A program made the position numbers and the translations under genes. Shown in pieces: positions 8,349-17,850 of a stretch of DNA of 53,728 bases. This DNA is from an uncultured Prevotella sp. (GTDB taxonomy: Bacteria > Bacteroidota > Bacteroidia > Bacteroidales > Bacteroidaceae), in NCBI GenBank assembly GCA_945830055.1, contig CALZXH010000007.1, forward strand, positions 1 through 53,728. The letters are read 5' to 3'. Within the stretch, counting starts at the first letter, position 1. Each line of letters opens with the position of its first letter. The notes below the pieces were generated by a model. The model saw only the letters and a program-made list of their open reading frames with translations, did no database searches and had not been told where the DNA came from.

Positions 8349-9740
8349 TCAGGCTTCTTCTTCTTCTTCTGCAGAAGGAGCGGATGGAGCAGGTTCGTTT
8401 TTCTGTTTTGCCAGATACTCGGGTAAATTAAGTCCTGCCATGTCAAACAGTTCATTGAGGGGAGGAACGGATTTCATCAGTCCGGAAACGAAATTGGCTG
8501 TTGAACCTTTGCCGTCGGCACTGTTTCCATTGTCCCATACGGTGACATGATCGATATTGATACCCTTGACAGCCTCCACTTGGGTCTTGACCAGTTCGGG
8601 GAGTTTCTCCAGCAACAAGAGCATGTAGGCCTTGGTAGCATCACCTCCGGCAGCGACCACCATCTCACGATAACCGGATGCCTGTTTGGTGAGTACTTCG
8701 TAAAGACCTTTGGCCTCAGCTTCCATCTTTGCAAAAATGGCGTCTGCATCACCCTTGGCATTGACCCTGATTTTCTCAGCCTCAGCTTCAGCCTCAATGA
8801 TACGACGTTTCTTTTCTATCTCCTGAGGCACCAGAACGTTGGCTGTCTGTGTACTGCGCTCGCGTTCGGCACGTGCCTCTTCCGCAATTTTCTGGGCAGC
8901 ATACGCCTCTTCCATAGCCTTGGCTTCCTGTACCTTTTCAGAGGCGATGGCCTTGCGCTGTGCTTCAGCCTCTCTTTCTCTACGATAGGCTTCGGAATTG
9001 GCAATAGCCACCTTTGCCTCGTTTTCTCCCTTGACGGCTTCAGCGTTGGCTTCAGCTGTTCTGATACGGGTCTCTCTGTCAGCCTCTGCCTTTCCGATCT
9101 CTCCAACTTTGTCTTGTTCTGCCACTCTTACTTTTGCCTCGTTGATGGCCTTTGCGGCAGCCTCTCTACCCAAAGCCTCGATATAGCCCGATTCGTCCTT
9201 GATGTCAGTCACGTTGACGTTGATCAGGCGCAGACCGATTTTCTTCAGTTCCACTTCCACGTTGGTAGAGATGCTTTCCAGGAACTTGTCGCGGTCGGAG
9301 TTCAGTTCCTCGATGCTCATCGTGGCTATAACCAAACGGAGCTGACCGAAAAGAATATCGCGTGCCAACTCCTGTATTTGCGCTGCAGTAAGTCCCAACA
9401 GACGTTCTGCCGCTGCCGTCATACTGTCAGGTTCTGTGGATACGCCGACAGTAAACCTACAGGGTACGTCAACACGAATGTTCTGTTTTGAAAGTGCGTT
9501 GGTCAGGTTGGCATCAATAGAAATGGGAGTAAGGCTCAAATACTGATAGTCCTCAATGATGGGCCATACGAAAGCACCACCGCCATGTACGCACTTGGCA
9601 GAAGATTTGCTCTTCTTGCCTCCATAAATTACCAAAATCTTGTCTGAGGGGCATCTTCTATACCTGTTGATCAATGCCCAAACGGATCCCACTACCACTA
9701 CAATACATGGAATCACAATAAAATACATTACATCTGTCAT
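8349..9740 (-). CDS. Flotillin family protein (FloT/YuaG-like)
   Basis: A 463-residue membrane-domain scaffold protein. The N-terminus carries one hydrophobic anchor (residues about 5-24), then a PHB/SPFH domain (about 30-200, including VDVPCRFTVGVS). A long Ala/Glu/Lys-rich coiled coil follows (about 200-360, many AEAxxx repeats), then the flotillin C-terminal domain. The gene is paired with an NfeD-like gene 18 bp upstream, the usual partner of this class. The tail ends in AEEEEEA, coded by a run of five CTT units on the + strand that could slip in replication. In other bacteria such proteins organise membrane microdomains; the specific clients here are unknown. Confidence 0.92.
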   Translation of the reverse strand: MTDVMYFIVIPCIVVVVGSVWALINRYRRCPSDKILVIYGGKKSKSSAKCVHGGGAFVWPIIEDYQYLSLTPISIDANLTNALSKQNIRVDVPCRFTVGVSTEPDSMTAAAERLLGLTAAQIQELARDILFGQLRLVIATMSIEELNSDRDKFLESISTNVEVELKKIGLRLINVNVTDIKDESGYIEALGREAAAKAINEAKVRVAEQDKVGEIGKAEADRETRIRTAEANAEAVKGENEAKVAIANSEAYRREREAEAQRKAIASEKVQEAKAMEEAYAAQKIAEEARAERERSTQTANVLVPQEIEKKRRIIEAEAEAEKIRVNAKGDADAIFAKMEAEAKGLYEVLTKQASGYREMVVAAGGDATKAYMLLLLEKLPELVKTQVEAVKGINIDHVTVWDNGNSADGKGSTANFVSGLMKSVPPLNELFDMAGLNLPEYLAKQKNEPAPSAPSAEEEEEA

Positions 9741-9758
9741 ATCCGTAATAATTTATAA

Positions 9759-10334
9759 TTATTCAACCAATACTGTTTCGCTGTTAATGACTTCTACAAT
9801 CTTGACCATGGTGCCTGTAGGCAGTGCGTCGCCGTCGGTGACCGCGGAAAACTCGCGGACGGAACCGCCCAAGCTTACCTGCACCTTGCCGCTTGCCTGT
9901 CTGTTGGCAGGTATGCGAAGATACACGGAGGCTGTGATGCCAACACTATCACGGATGCTGTAGTTCTCCTTTTTTTCCAATCCCTTGATTTTGTTCCACA
10001 ACAAGAGTATCGACCATGCCAGCAGTGTTCCCACGGCGATAGAAACAACAAGCAGCAGGAGGGTGTTGGAAATGATGTTGTAAAAACAAATGCCTGCAAA
10101 GCCAAAACCAATCAGAAAATTGATGAACGCCCTTACGGAAAACAGAGACAAACCATCTCCATAGTCCATAGTGTCGGCACCATCAAAATCCACTTCCACA
10201 TCTCCTGAGTCCATCCCTATCAGGGTCAGAGCCAACTGGATGATAAAAATGACAGAGCCTATTGCTGCACATGCCCAGTACATTTGGAGGATGAACGGCA
10301 ATGATTCATACCATGCTGAAAGATCTGTAAACAT
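9759..10334 (-). CDS. NfeD-like membrane protein, flotillin partner
   Basis: 191 residues. Membrane segments lie near 22-40, 70-86 and 92-112, and a C-terminal soluble OB-fold-like domain (about 125-191, SIRDSVGITASVYLR...GTMVKIVEVINSETVLVE) is typical of NfeD1b/YuaF proteins. It lacks the ClpP-like protease domain of long NfeD proteins. It immediately precedes the flotillin gene (18 bp) and probably forms a complex with it in the inner membrane. A terminator stands between it and the upstream EF-G2 gene, so it needs its own promoter or read-through; no consensus promoter was found in the short gap. Confidence 0.85.
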   Translation of the reverse strand: MFTDLSAWYESLPFILQMYWACAAIGSVIFIIQLALTLIGMDSGDVEVDFDGADTMDYGDGLSLFSVRAFINFLIGFGFAGICFYNIISNTLLLLVVSIAVGTLLAWSILLLWNKIKGLEKKENYSIRDSVGITASVYLRIPANRQASGKVQVSLGGSVREFSAVTDGDALPTGTMVKIVEVINSETVLVE

Positions 10335-10345
10335 AATCCCTATTT

Positions 10346-10395
10346 AAAAAAATGGGGATTGCAGATTGTTGCTTCTGAACCATCCACAATCCCCA
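10346..10395 (-). terminator. Terminator downstream of EF-G2
   Basis: On the minus strand the arms TGGGGATTG (10387-10395) and CAATCCCCA (10353-10361) form a 9-bp stem, followed by seven T residues (10346-10352). It separates the EF-G2 gene from the NfeD-flotillin-rsmG group. Confidence 0.8.
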
Positions 10396-10411
10396 ATGAA
10401 TTTCATATATA

Positions 10412-12565
10412 CTATTCTTCGTTTTCTTCTTCGTGCTCTTTGATAAGCTGTTGCTGGATATCGTTGGGCACCAGTTCATAGCTTGCAAACTTGGTGGTGA
10501 ATGATGCACGGCCGCCGGTCAGCGAACTGAGGGCGATGCTGTAGTTTGCCAATTCCTTCAATGGTATCTTGGCCTGCAGCTTCTGGTAACCTGCCTCAGA
10601 ATCCATACCCATAATCAGTGCCCTGCGTCCCTGAAGATCGCTCATTACATCGCCCATGTAGTCTGCAGGAACATATACTTCAAGATCATAGATAGGTTCG
10701 AGAATCTTTGGTCCTGCATCGCGGAAGGCAGCTGCAAACGCATTTCTTGCTGCCAGCATGAAGGAGAGCTCGTTGGAATCTACCGGGTGCATCTTGCCGT
10801 CATATACAATGACACGTACATCACGGGCGTAGCTGCCTGTCAGCGGACCTCTCTCCATGCGCTCCATGATACCCTTGAGGATGGCAGGCATGAAGCGTGC
10901 GTCGATGGCACCTCCAACTACAGAGTTGATGAAGACAAGTTTTCCTCCCCATTCCAGGTCAATCTCTTCACGACCCTTCACGTTGATACGGTATTCCTGG
11001 CCTCCAAACTTAAACACTGTAGGCTCAGGCATTCCCTCTGCATACTGCTCTACAATGAGGTGCACTTCACCAAACTGTCCGGCACCGCCCGACTGCTTCT
11101 TGTGGCGGTATTCTGCACGTGCCGACTTGGTAATGGTCTCACGATAGGGAATCTTTGGCTCTTCGAAATTAACCTGTATCTTCTCGTTGTTTTCGAGACG
11201 CCACTTGAGGGTGCGCAGGTGGAATTCTCCTTGTCCGTGTACGATGGTCTGACGCAGTTCCTTGGACTGTTCTACCACCCATGTCGGGTCTTCCTGACGC
11301 ATCTTTGTGAGTGCCGACATCAGTTTCTCTGTCTCAGCCTCGTTCACAGCCTTGATAGCCCTTGAATATTTTGAGTTGGGATATTTGATGAAGTCGTATC
11401 TATGGTCGCAATCTTTTTCGTTGAGCGCATTGCCGGTCTTCACATCTTTCAGTTTTACGGTGCATCCGATATCGCCAGCCTGCAGTTCGTCCACGGGCAG
11501 GCGGTTGGCACCTGCACAGGCATACAGCTGTGCAATACGTTCACGGGAACCTCTGTCCACGTTGACCAAATCCATACCGGTCTTCACAGTACCGCTCATC
11601 ACCTTGAAATAACTCACTTCTCCAATATGCGGTTCAACACCGGTCTTGAAGAAATATAGACTGGTGGGTGCGTCGTTTACTGCTGCCACCTCTTCTCCTC
11701 TGGTATTGCGTATCTTGGGCATGTCGCTCACGAAGGGCACCACATTTCCCAGGAATTCCATCAGACGGCGCACACCCATGTCTTTGCCGGCGCATACACA
11801 GAATACGGGGAAAATGGAACGTGTAACCAATCCTTTTCTGATGCCTTCACGCAACTCGTCTTCAGTGAGACTTTCCTCTTCAAAGAATTTCTCCATCAGG
11901 GTCTCATCGTTCTCAGCAGCAGCCTCTACCAGTTTCTTGTGGAGTTCAAGTGCTTTTTCCTTTTCTTCTTCAGGAATCTCTTCGATGATGGGCGCACCAC
12001 CTTCAGGCTTCCATGAATATTTCTTCATGAGCAGCACGTCGATGATAGAGTTGAAACCGGTACCGGTCTGTATGGGATATTGAATCTGAACACATTTTGA
12101 ACCGTAGATATCATTCATACTCGAAATGATATTGTCAAAATCGCATTTGTCAGAGTCCAACTGGTTTACCAAGAAGATTACTGGTTTTTTGAGTTTCTCG
12201 GTATAACGGAAGTTGTTCTGTGTTCCCACTTCAGGACCATACTGACCGTTGATGAGGATGACAGCCTGGTCGGTCACGTTCAGTGCCGTGATGGCACCGC
12301 CCACAAAATCGTCACTGCCCGGGCAGTCGATAATATTCAGTTTCTTGTTGTTCCATTCTACATGAAAAACCGTGGAAAATACAGAATATCCGTATTCCTG
12401 TTCCACGGGAAAGTAATCGCTGACGGTGTTTTTTGCTTCTATAGAACCACGGCGTTTGATGATGCCGGCTTCGTAAAGCATAGACTCGGCAAGAGTGGTC
12501 TTGCCACTACCCGCACTGCCAAGCAACGCGATGTTTTTGATTTCGTTTGTCTGATATACTCTCAT
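10412..12565 (-). CDS. EF-G paralogue of the EF-G2 type
   Basis: A 717-residue translational GTPase of EF-G domain order. The P-loop GSAGSGKT is at 16-23 and NQLD (base recognition) at 134-137. Domain II, domain IV (about 470-590) and domain V follow, so the ribosome-facing part is complete. Switch I, normally ERGITI, reads EYGYSV (residues 57-62). Switch II, normally DTPGH, reads DCPGS (80-84), so the catalytic histidine is serine. The same type of change is described for Bacteroides EF-G2, which supports translocation without GTP hydrolysis and helps persistence in the starved gut; equivalence is inferred. It has its own promoter and terminator, so it is expressed independently. It is not the main EF-G, which would sit with ribosomal protein genes. 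Confidence 0.88.
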   Translation of the reverse strand: MRVYQTNEIKNIALLGSAGSGKTTLAESMLYEAGIIKRRGSIEAKNTVSDYFPVEQEYGYSVFSTVFHVEWNNKKLNIIDCPGSDDFVGGAITALNVTDQAVILINGQYGPEVGTQNNFRYTEKLKKPVIFLVNQLDSDKCDFDNIISSMNDIYGSKCVQIQYPIQTGTGFNSIIDVLLMKKYSWKPEGGAPIIEEIPEEEKEKALELHKKLVEAAAENDETLMEKFFEEESLTEDELREGIRKGLVTRSIFPVFCVCAGKDMGVRRLMEFLGNVVPFVSDMPKIRNTRGEEVAAVNDAPTSLYFFKTGVEPHIGEVSYFKVMSGTVKTGMDLVNVDRGSRERIAQLYACAGANRLPVDELQAGDIGCTVKLKDVKTGNALNEKDCDHRYDFIKYPNSKYSRAIKAVNEAETEKLMSALTKMRQEDPTWVVEQSKELRQTIVHGQGEFHLRTLKWRLENNEKIQVNFEEPKIPYRETITKSARAEYRHKKQSGGAGQFGEVHLIVEQYAEGMPEPTVFKFGGQEYRINVKGREEIDLEWGGKLVFINSVVGGAIDARFMPAILKGIMERMERGPLTGSYARDVRVIVYDGKMHPVDSNELSFMLAARNAFAAAFRDAGPKILEPIYDLEVYVPADYMGDVMSDLQGRRALIMGMDSEAGYQKLQAKIPLKELANYSIALSSLTGGRASFTTKFASYELVPNDIQQQLIKEHEEENEE

Positions 12566-12606
12566 GTGTTAATATAGTTTTAGGTTTGTAATATTTTATT
12601 CGGCCT

Positions 12607-12637
12607 CTAAGTTAAGTAAAAACAACGAATAAGCAAA
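12607..12637 (-). promoter_or_regulatory. Promoter of the EF-G2 gene
   Basis: On the minus strand TTTG (12634-12637), a 19-bp spacer and TAACTTAG (12607-12614), one mismatch from TAnnTTTG. The predicted leader is about 35 nt. Confidence 0.6.
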
Positions 12638-12677
12638 AAACAAGAGGTAAATTTAATCTTCAGTTAAATAAAATTAG

Positions 12678-12685
12678 TATTTTTG
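12678..12685 (+). promoter_or_regulatory. Minus-7 box of hemW
   Basis: TATTTTTG matches TAnnTTTG; no clear TTTG at the expected upstream distance. Only 15 bases separate it from the hemW ATG, so the leader would be about 8 nt. An in-frame TTG at 12683 lies inside the box and cannot be the start. Confidence 0.5.
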
Positions 12686-12700
12686 CGTCGCTTTTACCCT

Positions 12701-13861
12701 ATGGCCGGATTATACGTACATATTCCTTTTTGTAAAACACGCTGTGTTTACTGCGGTTTTTACTCTACCACCATGCTTGATATGGCATCGAGCTATCTGG
12801 ATGCCTTATATACTGAGCTGGAACTCAGAAAAGATTATCTTTGCAATCATCTGGAACCTATTGAGACTGTATATATAGGTGGCGGAACACCCAGTATTCT
12901 GGGTATTCATCATTTGGAAAAACTGATAACAGCCATACATTCATATTGCCATCACGTCAGCGATAGTGTGGGAGAGAGTGGCTTGGTAAAGGAATTTACT
13001 GTTGAGTGTAATCCGGAGGATATCTCAAAGGACTTTGTTGACGCATTGAAGGCGATGGGAGTGAATAGGATAAGCATGGGCGTGCAGACGTTTGATGACA
13101 AACGGCTAAGGTTCCTGAACAGACGACACTCTGCGCTGACTGCACAGAAAGCTATAGACACTATACTGAATGGAGGTATCGACAATCTAAGTGTTGATTT
13201 GATGTATGGCTTTCCCAATCAGACGATGCATGAGTGGGATACGGACATCCTAACTCTATTGCGCTTTCCTGTCAAGCATGTGTCAGCTTACATGCTTCAT
13301 TATGAGGAAGATACTTTGCTGTGGAAAATGTTGCAGCAAAATAAGGTAAGTGAATTAGGTGATGCTGTGTGTGCCCAGATGTACTATCAGTTGAAAGACC
13401 GATTGGAGGCGAGCGGCTTTCTGCAATATGAGATCAGCAATTTTTCAAAAGAGCGTTACCGGTCACGCCATAACAGCAGTTACTGGGAGGGTGTACCTTA
13501 TATCGGGATAGGGGCCGCCGCACATTCCTACAATATCGAAAGCAGGCAGTGGAATGTGGATAACCTTCACTCTTATATGGAGGCTTTAAGTCAGGGAAAT
13601 AGGTTGTTCTTTGATACGGAACCGTTGACAAAGAAGGACAGGTATAATGAGATGGTGATGTTGAGACTACGTACCGTGAAAGGGTTAAGTATGCAGATGC
13701 TCGATTCTGAGTTTGGGGAGCCGTTTGTTTCATACTGTACCGAACAGGCATCCAAATACTTACAAAGTCGTCATCTGGAACTCCATGACGGGATGCTGAG
13801 ACTCACCAGAAAGGCTTTGGTTATAAGCGATATGGTAATCCGAGACCTGTTCATGCTTTGA
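12701..13861 (+). CDS. hemW: HemW-type radical SAM protein
   Basis: 386 residues from the ATG at 12701. It begins MAGLYVHIPFCKTRCVYCGF with the 4Fe-4S cluster cysteines C11, C15 and C18 in the CxxxCxxC pattern. The second SAM region VECNPEDIS and the family block VNRISMGVQTFDDKRLRFLNRRH follow, and then a winged-helix-like C-terminal region. HemW acts as a haem chaperone delivering haem to respiratory enzymes and is often misnamed coproporphyrinogen III oxidase. True HemN carries an extra CGG-type element not seen here. The last coding bases form the left arm of a 15-bp inverted repeat shared with the convergent GH106 gene end. Confidence 0.88.
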   Translation: MAGLYVHIPFCKTRCVYCGFYSTTMLDMASSYLDALYTELELRKDYLCNHLEPIETVYIGGGTPSILGIHHLEKLITAIHSYCHHVSDSVGESGLVKEFTVECNPEDISKDFVDALKAMGVNRISMGVQTFDDKRLRFLNRRHSALTAQKAIDTILNGGIDNLSVDLMYGFPNQTMHEWDTDILTLLRFPVKHVSAYMLHYEEDTLLWKMLQQNKVSELGDAVCAQMYYQLKDRLEASGFLQYEISNFSKERYRSRHNSSYWEGVPYIGIGAAAHSYNIESRQWNVDNLHSYMEALSQGNRLFFDTEPLTKKDRYNEMVMLRLRTVKGLSMQMLDSEFGEPFVSYCTEQASKYLQSRHLELHDGMLRLTRKALVISDMVIRDLFML

Positions 13862-13884
13862 ACAATGCCCGGATTACCATATCG
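13828..13884. terminator. Long convergent hairpin at the hemW/GH106 junction
   Basis: CGATATGGTAATCCG (13828-13842) and CGGATTACCATATCG (13870-13884) are a perfect 15-bp inverted repeat. The 27-nt loop holds a second 5-bp stem GTTCA/TGAAC (13849-13853/13859-13863). The left arm lies within hemW coding sequence. There is no T-run on either side, but position between convergent genes suggests bidirectional termination or 3'-end protection. Confidence 0.6.
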
Positions 13885-13887
13885 AGA

Positions 13888-16533
13888 CTACTCTTGTATC
13901 AGTCTGATTTGAGAGTTCAGACCGCTCTTAACGGGAGCCCATCCTGCATAGTTGTCTCTCTTGTAGTGGATATTCACGATGTTTGTATCCTTGAATTTCC
14001 TCCATGGGATTTGTTGTCTGTCCAAATGGGCAATTCTGTTGGCAGGCAGGTTGGTCACTTCTATTCTGAAGCTGTTGTTGCCTTTTTTCCAATAGCCTTT
14101 GGGGCATTCCAAGGAGTAGGGTACTGACCATGCACATCCCACCAGTGAATCGTTGACATATACCCTTGCACTCTCCCTCACGTCACCCAAGTCAATGAGC
14201 CAGTTCTTGCTCGCTTCTGCTGCTGTCAGCGTGATGGTGGTAGAATATACACCTGTGCCCATGGTCAAGCCAATGGAGTCGTCTTTGAGCGTTTCCCATG
14301 TCTGCAGACTGTCCAAAGTGAATGTGCCGTTCACTTTAGGGGTGCAGTCGGTGAATGAAAGATGCCACGGAGAGGCAAGTTTCTTTTCTGCACCATCATA
14401 CGCAGTCAGATAAGGTAAACCAGCAGTCACGTTCTCAGTGTCGTATGTTTGGAGTATCATAGACTCGCCACTTTTTAAATCCACACTGATGCCGTCGGAG
14501 CTTACCTCTGCTTTGTTGATTTTGCCGTTCAAAGGATTGAACCAACAGGCGTCCTTGCATGGAACCGACAGTTTAAAATGTCTTGACACATCTTTTGGAG
14601 AAAGGTTAACCATGAAATAGTGGTGTCCATATTCATTGGAGCGACGTATGATTCTAATGCCGGTATTCTGTCTGATTTCCTCTGGCCGGGTGATGCTGAG
14701 CATCTTGTCATTGTCTATACCGTATATGATTTTTGCACCTTGCTTTGCCAGTCTGTCAAGATGGTGTCTGGCAGCTTCGGACATTTTTCCTGAACCGGGT
14801 ATGATCAGTGCCTTGTATTTGGTACCACCTGTTGTTTGCAGCATACCGTCTGTAAACGTGGTGGATAGGAGATACTTTTCGCTAATATAGTCACAATCGA
14901 ATCCCAAAGAATCAATGGTCAGAATACTCTTGATAAATTCCGGTGCCTTTTTGCTCATTGAATGGATGTCGAACTGCATCAGCAGGGAGTTTTCGCCTTT
15001 TCCGTTTCGTTTGGACCACATGTCACGTACGGGGAGCAATACGAGGAAGTCGTTGTCCGGCTGTCCGTATTGCAGAAAACTCTGGCATCTTTCTATGTAT
15101 TTCATCAGATAGGGGGCATCTCTCCAGATACTGTTGGTGGGGCTCATGTCAACGGAGGCATAGAATTTCCAGCCTGGCCATTCCTCGTTCTTGGGAGAAT
15201 AGGTTGTACCGTGGAAAAACACATGGTTGACACCGCATGTGAACATCAGATCCAGATCGGGTTTGCACTGTGACAGGGATGTCCTGAAGTGTTCGGTGAG
15301 CCAAGTGAAGGTTTCGCTGCTCGTGAGCCTTTTTCCACAGATATGGGCAGCAGATGAAGCGTATTTCAACATGGACACATCACTGTCGTTCTTTCTTGTG
15401 AATCCGGAATCCCTGCGCAGTCCCTTGATACCAAATTCGGACAATCCGAAACCTTCTATTTCGGGAATATCAACGGCTGCATAGATATCAATCAGATTGG
15501 CAGGAGAACCATGAGCCTGGTTCCTTGTGGTAGAACCATGCTGGTGGGCCCAGTCTGTCCACTGTTGGGTAAAGTTTTCAAGCAACAGTTCTGAAAGCGT
15601 CTCCCGGTAGTCGCTCAGTACTTGGTTGTTCGGATCCTCTTTTTCGCCCAACAGTTCCAGTATGCGTTCTTCAAGTCGGTACCCTCTTCTTTTTTCAAAT
15701 TCCTGCAATAGAGTAGGGGTCCAGTTGGCTTTATAGACCTCGTAGGAGTCGTTGAAGAATGATTGTGGAAATACGGCTGTATTCATCTTGAAGGCTTTGT
15801 CAAATTTGCCAAGGTACCGTGCAACGGCAGCTTTGTCAAAGTGGTCGAGAACATAACCTTCTCCTCCCGGTGCTGCACGTTTTACTTTCTGTCTGGTACG
15901 TGAGCAATAGATGGCAACCATCCGATAGGAGCTTTTCTTTTTTGCTTCCTTCCACTTTACAATATACTGGCTGTCTGACTGGTTGGTGATGTCTTTTGCT
16001 TTGCCGTCTTCAGAAAACAGCATCACTTTTTGCAGTATCGCATATTCTTTTTCTTTTTTATCTGCAACACTGATATCAACACCCTTTTGCAGGTCCTTGC
16101 CGGTGATGGTGGTATCTACGCAAGTAAGTTTTGCGGCTGCATCTGTAATGGAGATGTCAGGACCACCGAACGGCCAACCTGTACCACAATTCAAATCAAT
16201 ACTCACTTGATTGTCCTTTCCAAATCCCACAGTCTGGTTGTATGCTTCCATCCATTGGCTTGACAAGAATGGAAGTTCATTCTTTTCATTGCCTTGTACA
16301 CCGTATATCGGAGTTATTTCCAGGGTGCCGATGCCAGCTTGGGCATACTGGTTGATGTTCCATTTCAGATTTTCCTTATCAACTGCAGAACCCATCCACC
16401 ACCATCGTGTACCGGGCTTTGCATCGTTGGTTGCAACGGGCCATGATGGTTTGATGCTGTTGCTGTTAGTCTGTGCCTGGGCGGGGCAATATGTCATGGG
16501 AAGAACAATCCCCAATAATAGTTGTTTTATCAT
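13888..16533 (-). CDS. Glycoside hydrolase family 106 alpha-L-rhamnosidase
   Basis: 881 residues with a signal peptide ending near AQAQ (about residue 21). It removes terminal alpha-L-rhamnose, most likely from pectic rhamnogalacturonan. The GH106 family is recognised from the start of the mature protein (KPGTRWWWMGSAVDKENLKW, then GIGTLEITPIYG and DLNCGTGWPFGGP) and from the central region with HVFFHGTTYSPKNEEWPGW. A C-terminal jelly-roll (about 740-881, WLIDLGDVRESARVYVN) is the usual accessory beta-sandwich. Length is within the family range. It starts 32 bp after the acetylesterase gene, so the two are probably co-transcribed. Located in the periplasm or at the cell surface. No SusC/SusD pair adjoins it. 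Confidence 0.88.
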   Translation of the reverse strand: MIKQLLLGIVLPMTYCPAQAQTNSNSIKPSWPVATNDAKPGTRWWWMGSAVDKENLKWNINQYAQAGIGTLEITPIYGVQGNEKNELPFLSSQWMEAYNQTVGFGKDNQVSIDLNCGTGWPFGGPDISITDAAAKLTCVDTTITGKDLQKGVDISVADKKEKEYAILQKVMLFSEDGKAKDITNQSDSQYIVKWKEAKKKSSYRMVAIYCSRTRQKVKRAAPGGEGYVLDHFDKAAVARYLGKFDKAFKMNTAVFPQSFFNDSYEVYKANWTPTLLQEFEKRRGYRLEERILELLGEKEDPNNQVLSDYRETLSELLLENFTQQWTDWAHQHGSTTRNQAHGSPANLIDIYAAVDIPEIEGFGLSEFGIKGLRRDSGFTRKNDSDVSMLKYASSAAHICGKRLTSSETFTWLTEHFRTSLSQCKPDLDLMFTCGVNHVFFHGTTYSPKNEEWPGWKFYASVDMSPTNSIWRDAPYLMKYIERCQSFLQYGQPDNDFLVLLPVRDMWSKRNGKGENSLLMQFDIHSMSKKAPEFIKSILTIDSLGFDCDYISEKYLLSTTFTDGMLQTTGGTKYKALIIPGSGKMSEAARHHLDRLAKQGAKIIYGIDNDKMLSITRPEEIRQNTGIRIIRRSNEYGHHYFMVNLSPKDVSRHFKLSVPCKDACWFNPLNGKINKAEVSSDGISVDLKSGESMILQTYDTENVTAGLPYLTAYDGAEKKLASPWHLSFTDCTPKVNGTFTLDSLQTWETLKDDSIGLTMGTGVYSTTITLTAAEASKNWLIDLGDVRESARVYVNDSLVGCAWSVPYSLECPKGYWKKGNNSFRIEVTNLPANRIAHLDRQQIPWRKFKDTNIVNIHYKRDNYAGWAPVKSGLNSQIRLIQE

Positions 16534-16565
16534 GATACAATTATTGTGTAGTTAATAAATGAATA

Positions 16566-17822
16566 TCAGTTGCCGTCAGGTTTTACCAAATCGCACATGC
16601 CAGCCGGATGCCAGATGAATGACTGGTAACTGTCTGGATATGCCGGATTGAAATTCGTGAAGTCGCTTCTAAGATTTTGGATGACGGGTATATTCAGATC
16701 CTTCATCCCCTGTACAACCATTTTGGCAACTTCGTATGCTCCATAGGGGTTAAAGTGAGTGTTATCTGCCAGCTCTTTCTCTTGTCCTTTGAATGTGTTG
16801 GCAGGATAATGCACCAATGCACGTTTGCTGTTTTCAAAACCAAGTGTTTCAAAGAACACTTTGGTCATCTGGTGCAGGTCAATCACCGGTACATTCTCCC
16901 GTTGTGCTACCGTTTTCATGGCTGCGGGAAAATCACCGTGGGTGTCGATGATAGTTTTTTTCTCTTTGTCAAAATTCCTACGTTGTGTAGGGGTGCAGAA
17001 GATGATGGATGCGTTCTTGGCACGTACATTGTCAATGAAAATCTTCAGGTTTCTGCTGTAATGGTACCATGCACCGGAGCCGGGACCTTTCTCCTTTTCA
17101 TCGTTATGTCCAAATTCGCATATCACTAAATCGCCCTCCTTGATGTTAGCCAATAACTGTGCCAGACGGTTTTGGGCAATGAAACTACCGGCAGTGAGTC
17201 CGCTTTCGGCGTAGTTTGCAATGCTCACATTCTCATTGAACCATCTTGGAAACATCTGTCCCCAACTTGCCCATGGTTCGTTTCCTTGGTCAGTAACGGT
17301 TGAGTTGCCGCATAGATAGATGGTAGGGCATACATCGTCTTTTTCGATATGTATGGATTTTACGGCAGGAGCAGAGCCTGTAAACTCCAACGTGAGCTTG
17401 TTATCCCATGTCAGAGTGCCTTTTTCTCTCGGCTTGATCTTTACCTGAAGATTCTGGTTGATAATGGGTGTGCGTTTGTTGACCACAAATTCATAAGTAG
17501 CCGACTTGCCTTTCTTGAGGTTTACATCCTCCACCATCAAGCGGCGCGATTCCGCTCTAACGGTCGTATTACTGCTTCTTGATCTTGAACCCAATACCAC
17601 TCTTACTTTATAGTTTCCGTCGGGAACCTTTACAGAAAAATAGAATGGTTGATTTCCTTTTTTAGCCGGTGCTTCAGTGATATCATACCCATATCCTAAA
17701 GAATCGGAATAGCAGGGCAGAGGTTTGGAAAAGTCAAAGTCAAAAGACTGGCCTGATGATACCTGAACACCCAAGAAGAGTGTGAAGGCGGTCAGAAGGT
17801 TTCTTGTGAGTAGCATGTTCAT
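16566..17822 (-). CDS. Rhamnogalacturonan acetylesterase (CE12-like SGNH hydrolase)
   Basis: 418 residues: a signal peptide to about residue 24, an N-terminal beta-sandwich (about 26-155, probably carbohydrate-binding) and a C-terminal SGNH hydrolase. The catalytic residues are visible: S174 in GNSTVTD, G208, N240 in FGHND, and D353/H356 in DNTHFNPYG. It would remove acetyl groups from galacturonate in rhamnogalacturonan I, giving the neighbouring rhamnosidase access to its substrate. It follows the 42-residue gene by 28 bp. Periplasmic or secreted. Exact ester specificity is inferred from family resemblance and context. Confidence 0.85.
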   Translation of the reverse strand: MNMLLTRNLLTAFTLFLGVQVSSGQSFDFDFSKPLPCYSDSLGYGYDITEAPAKKGNQPFYFSVKVPDGNYKVRVVLGSRSRSSNTTVRAESRRLMVEDVNLKKGKSATYEFVVNKRTPIINQNLQVKIKPREKGTLTWDNKLTLEFTGSAPAVKSIHIEKDDVCPTIYLCGNSTVTDQGNEPWASWGQMFPRWFNENVSIANYAESGLTAGSFIAQNRLAQLLANIKEGDLVICEFGHNDEKEKGPGSGAWYHYSRNLKIFIDNVRAKNASIIFCTPTQRRNFDKEKKTIIDTHGDFPAAMKTVAQRENVPVIDLHQMTKVFFETLGFENSKRALVHYPANTFKGQEKELADNTHFNPYGAYEVAKMVVQGMKDLNIPVIQNLRSDFTNFNPAYPDSYQSFIWHPAGMCDLVKPDGN

Positions 17823-17850
17823 AGTAGGTTAAAATTCGTTGAGTAAATTA

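Noticed and set aside
12683..12700. TTG at 12683 as hemW start
   Set aside because: It lies inside the TATTTTTG promoter box; the ATG at 12701 gives the standard HemW N-terminus.
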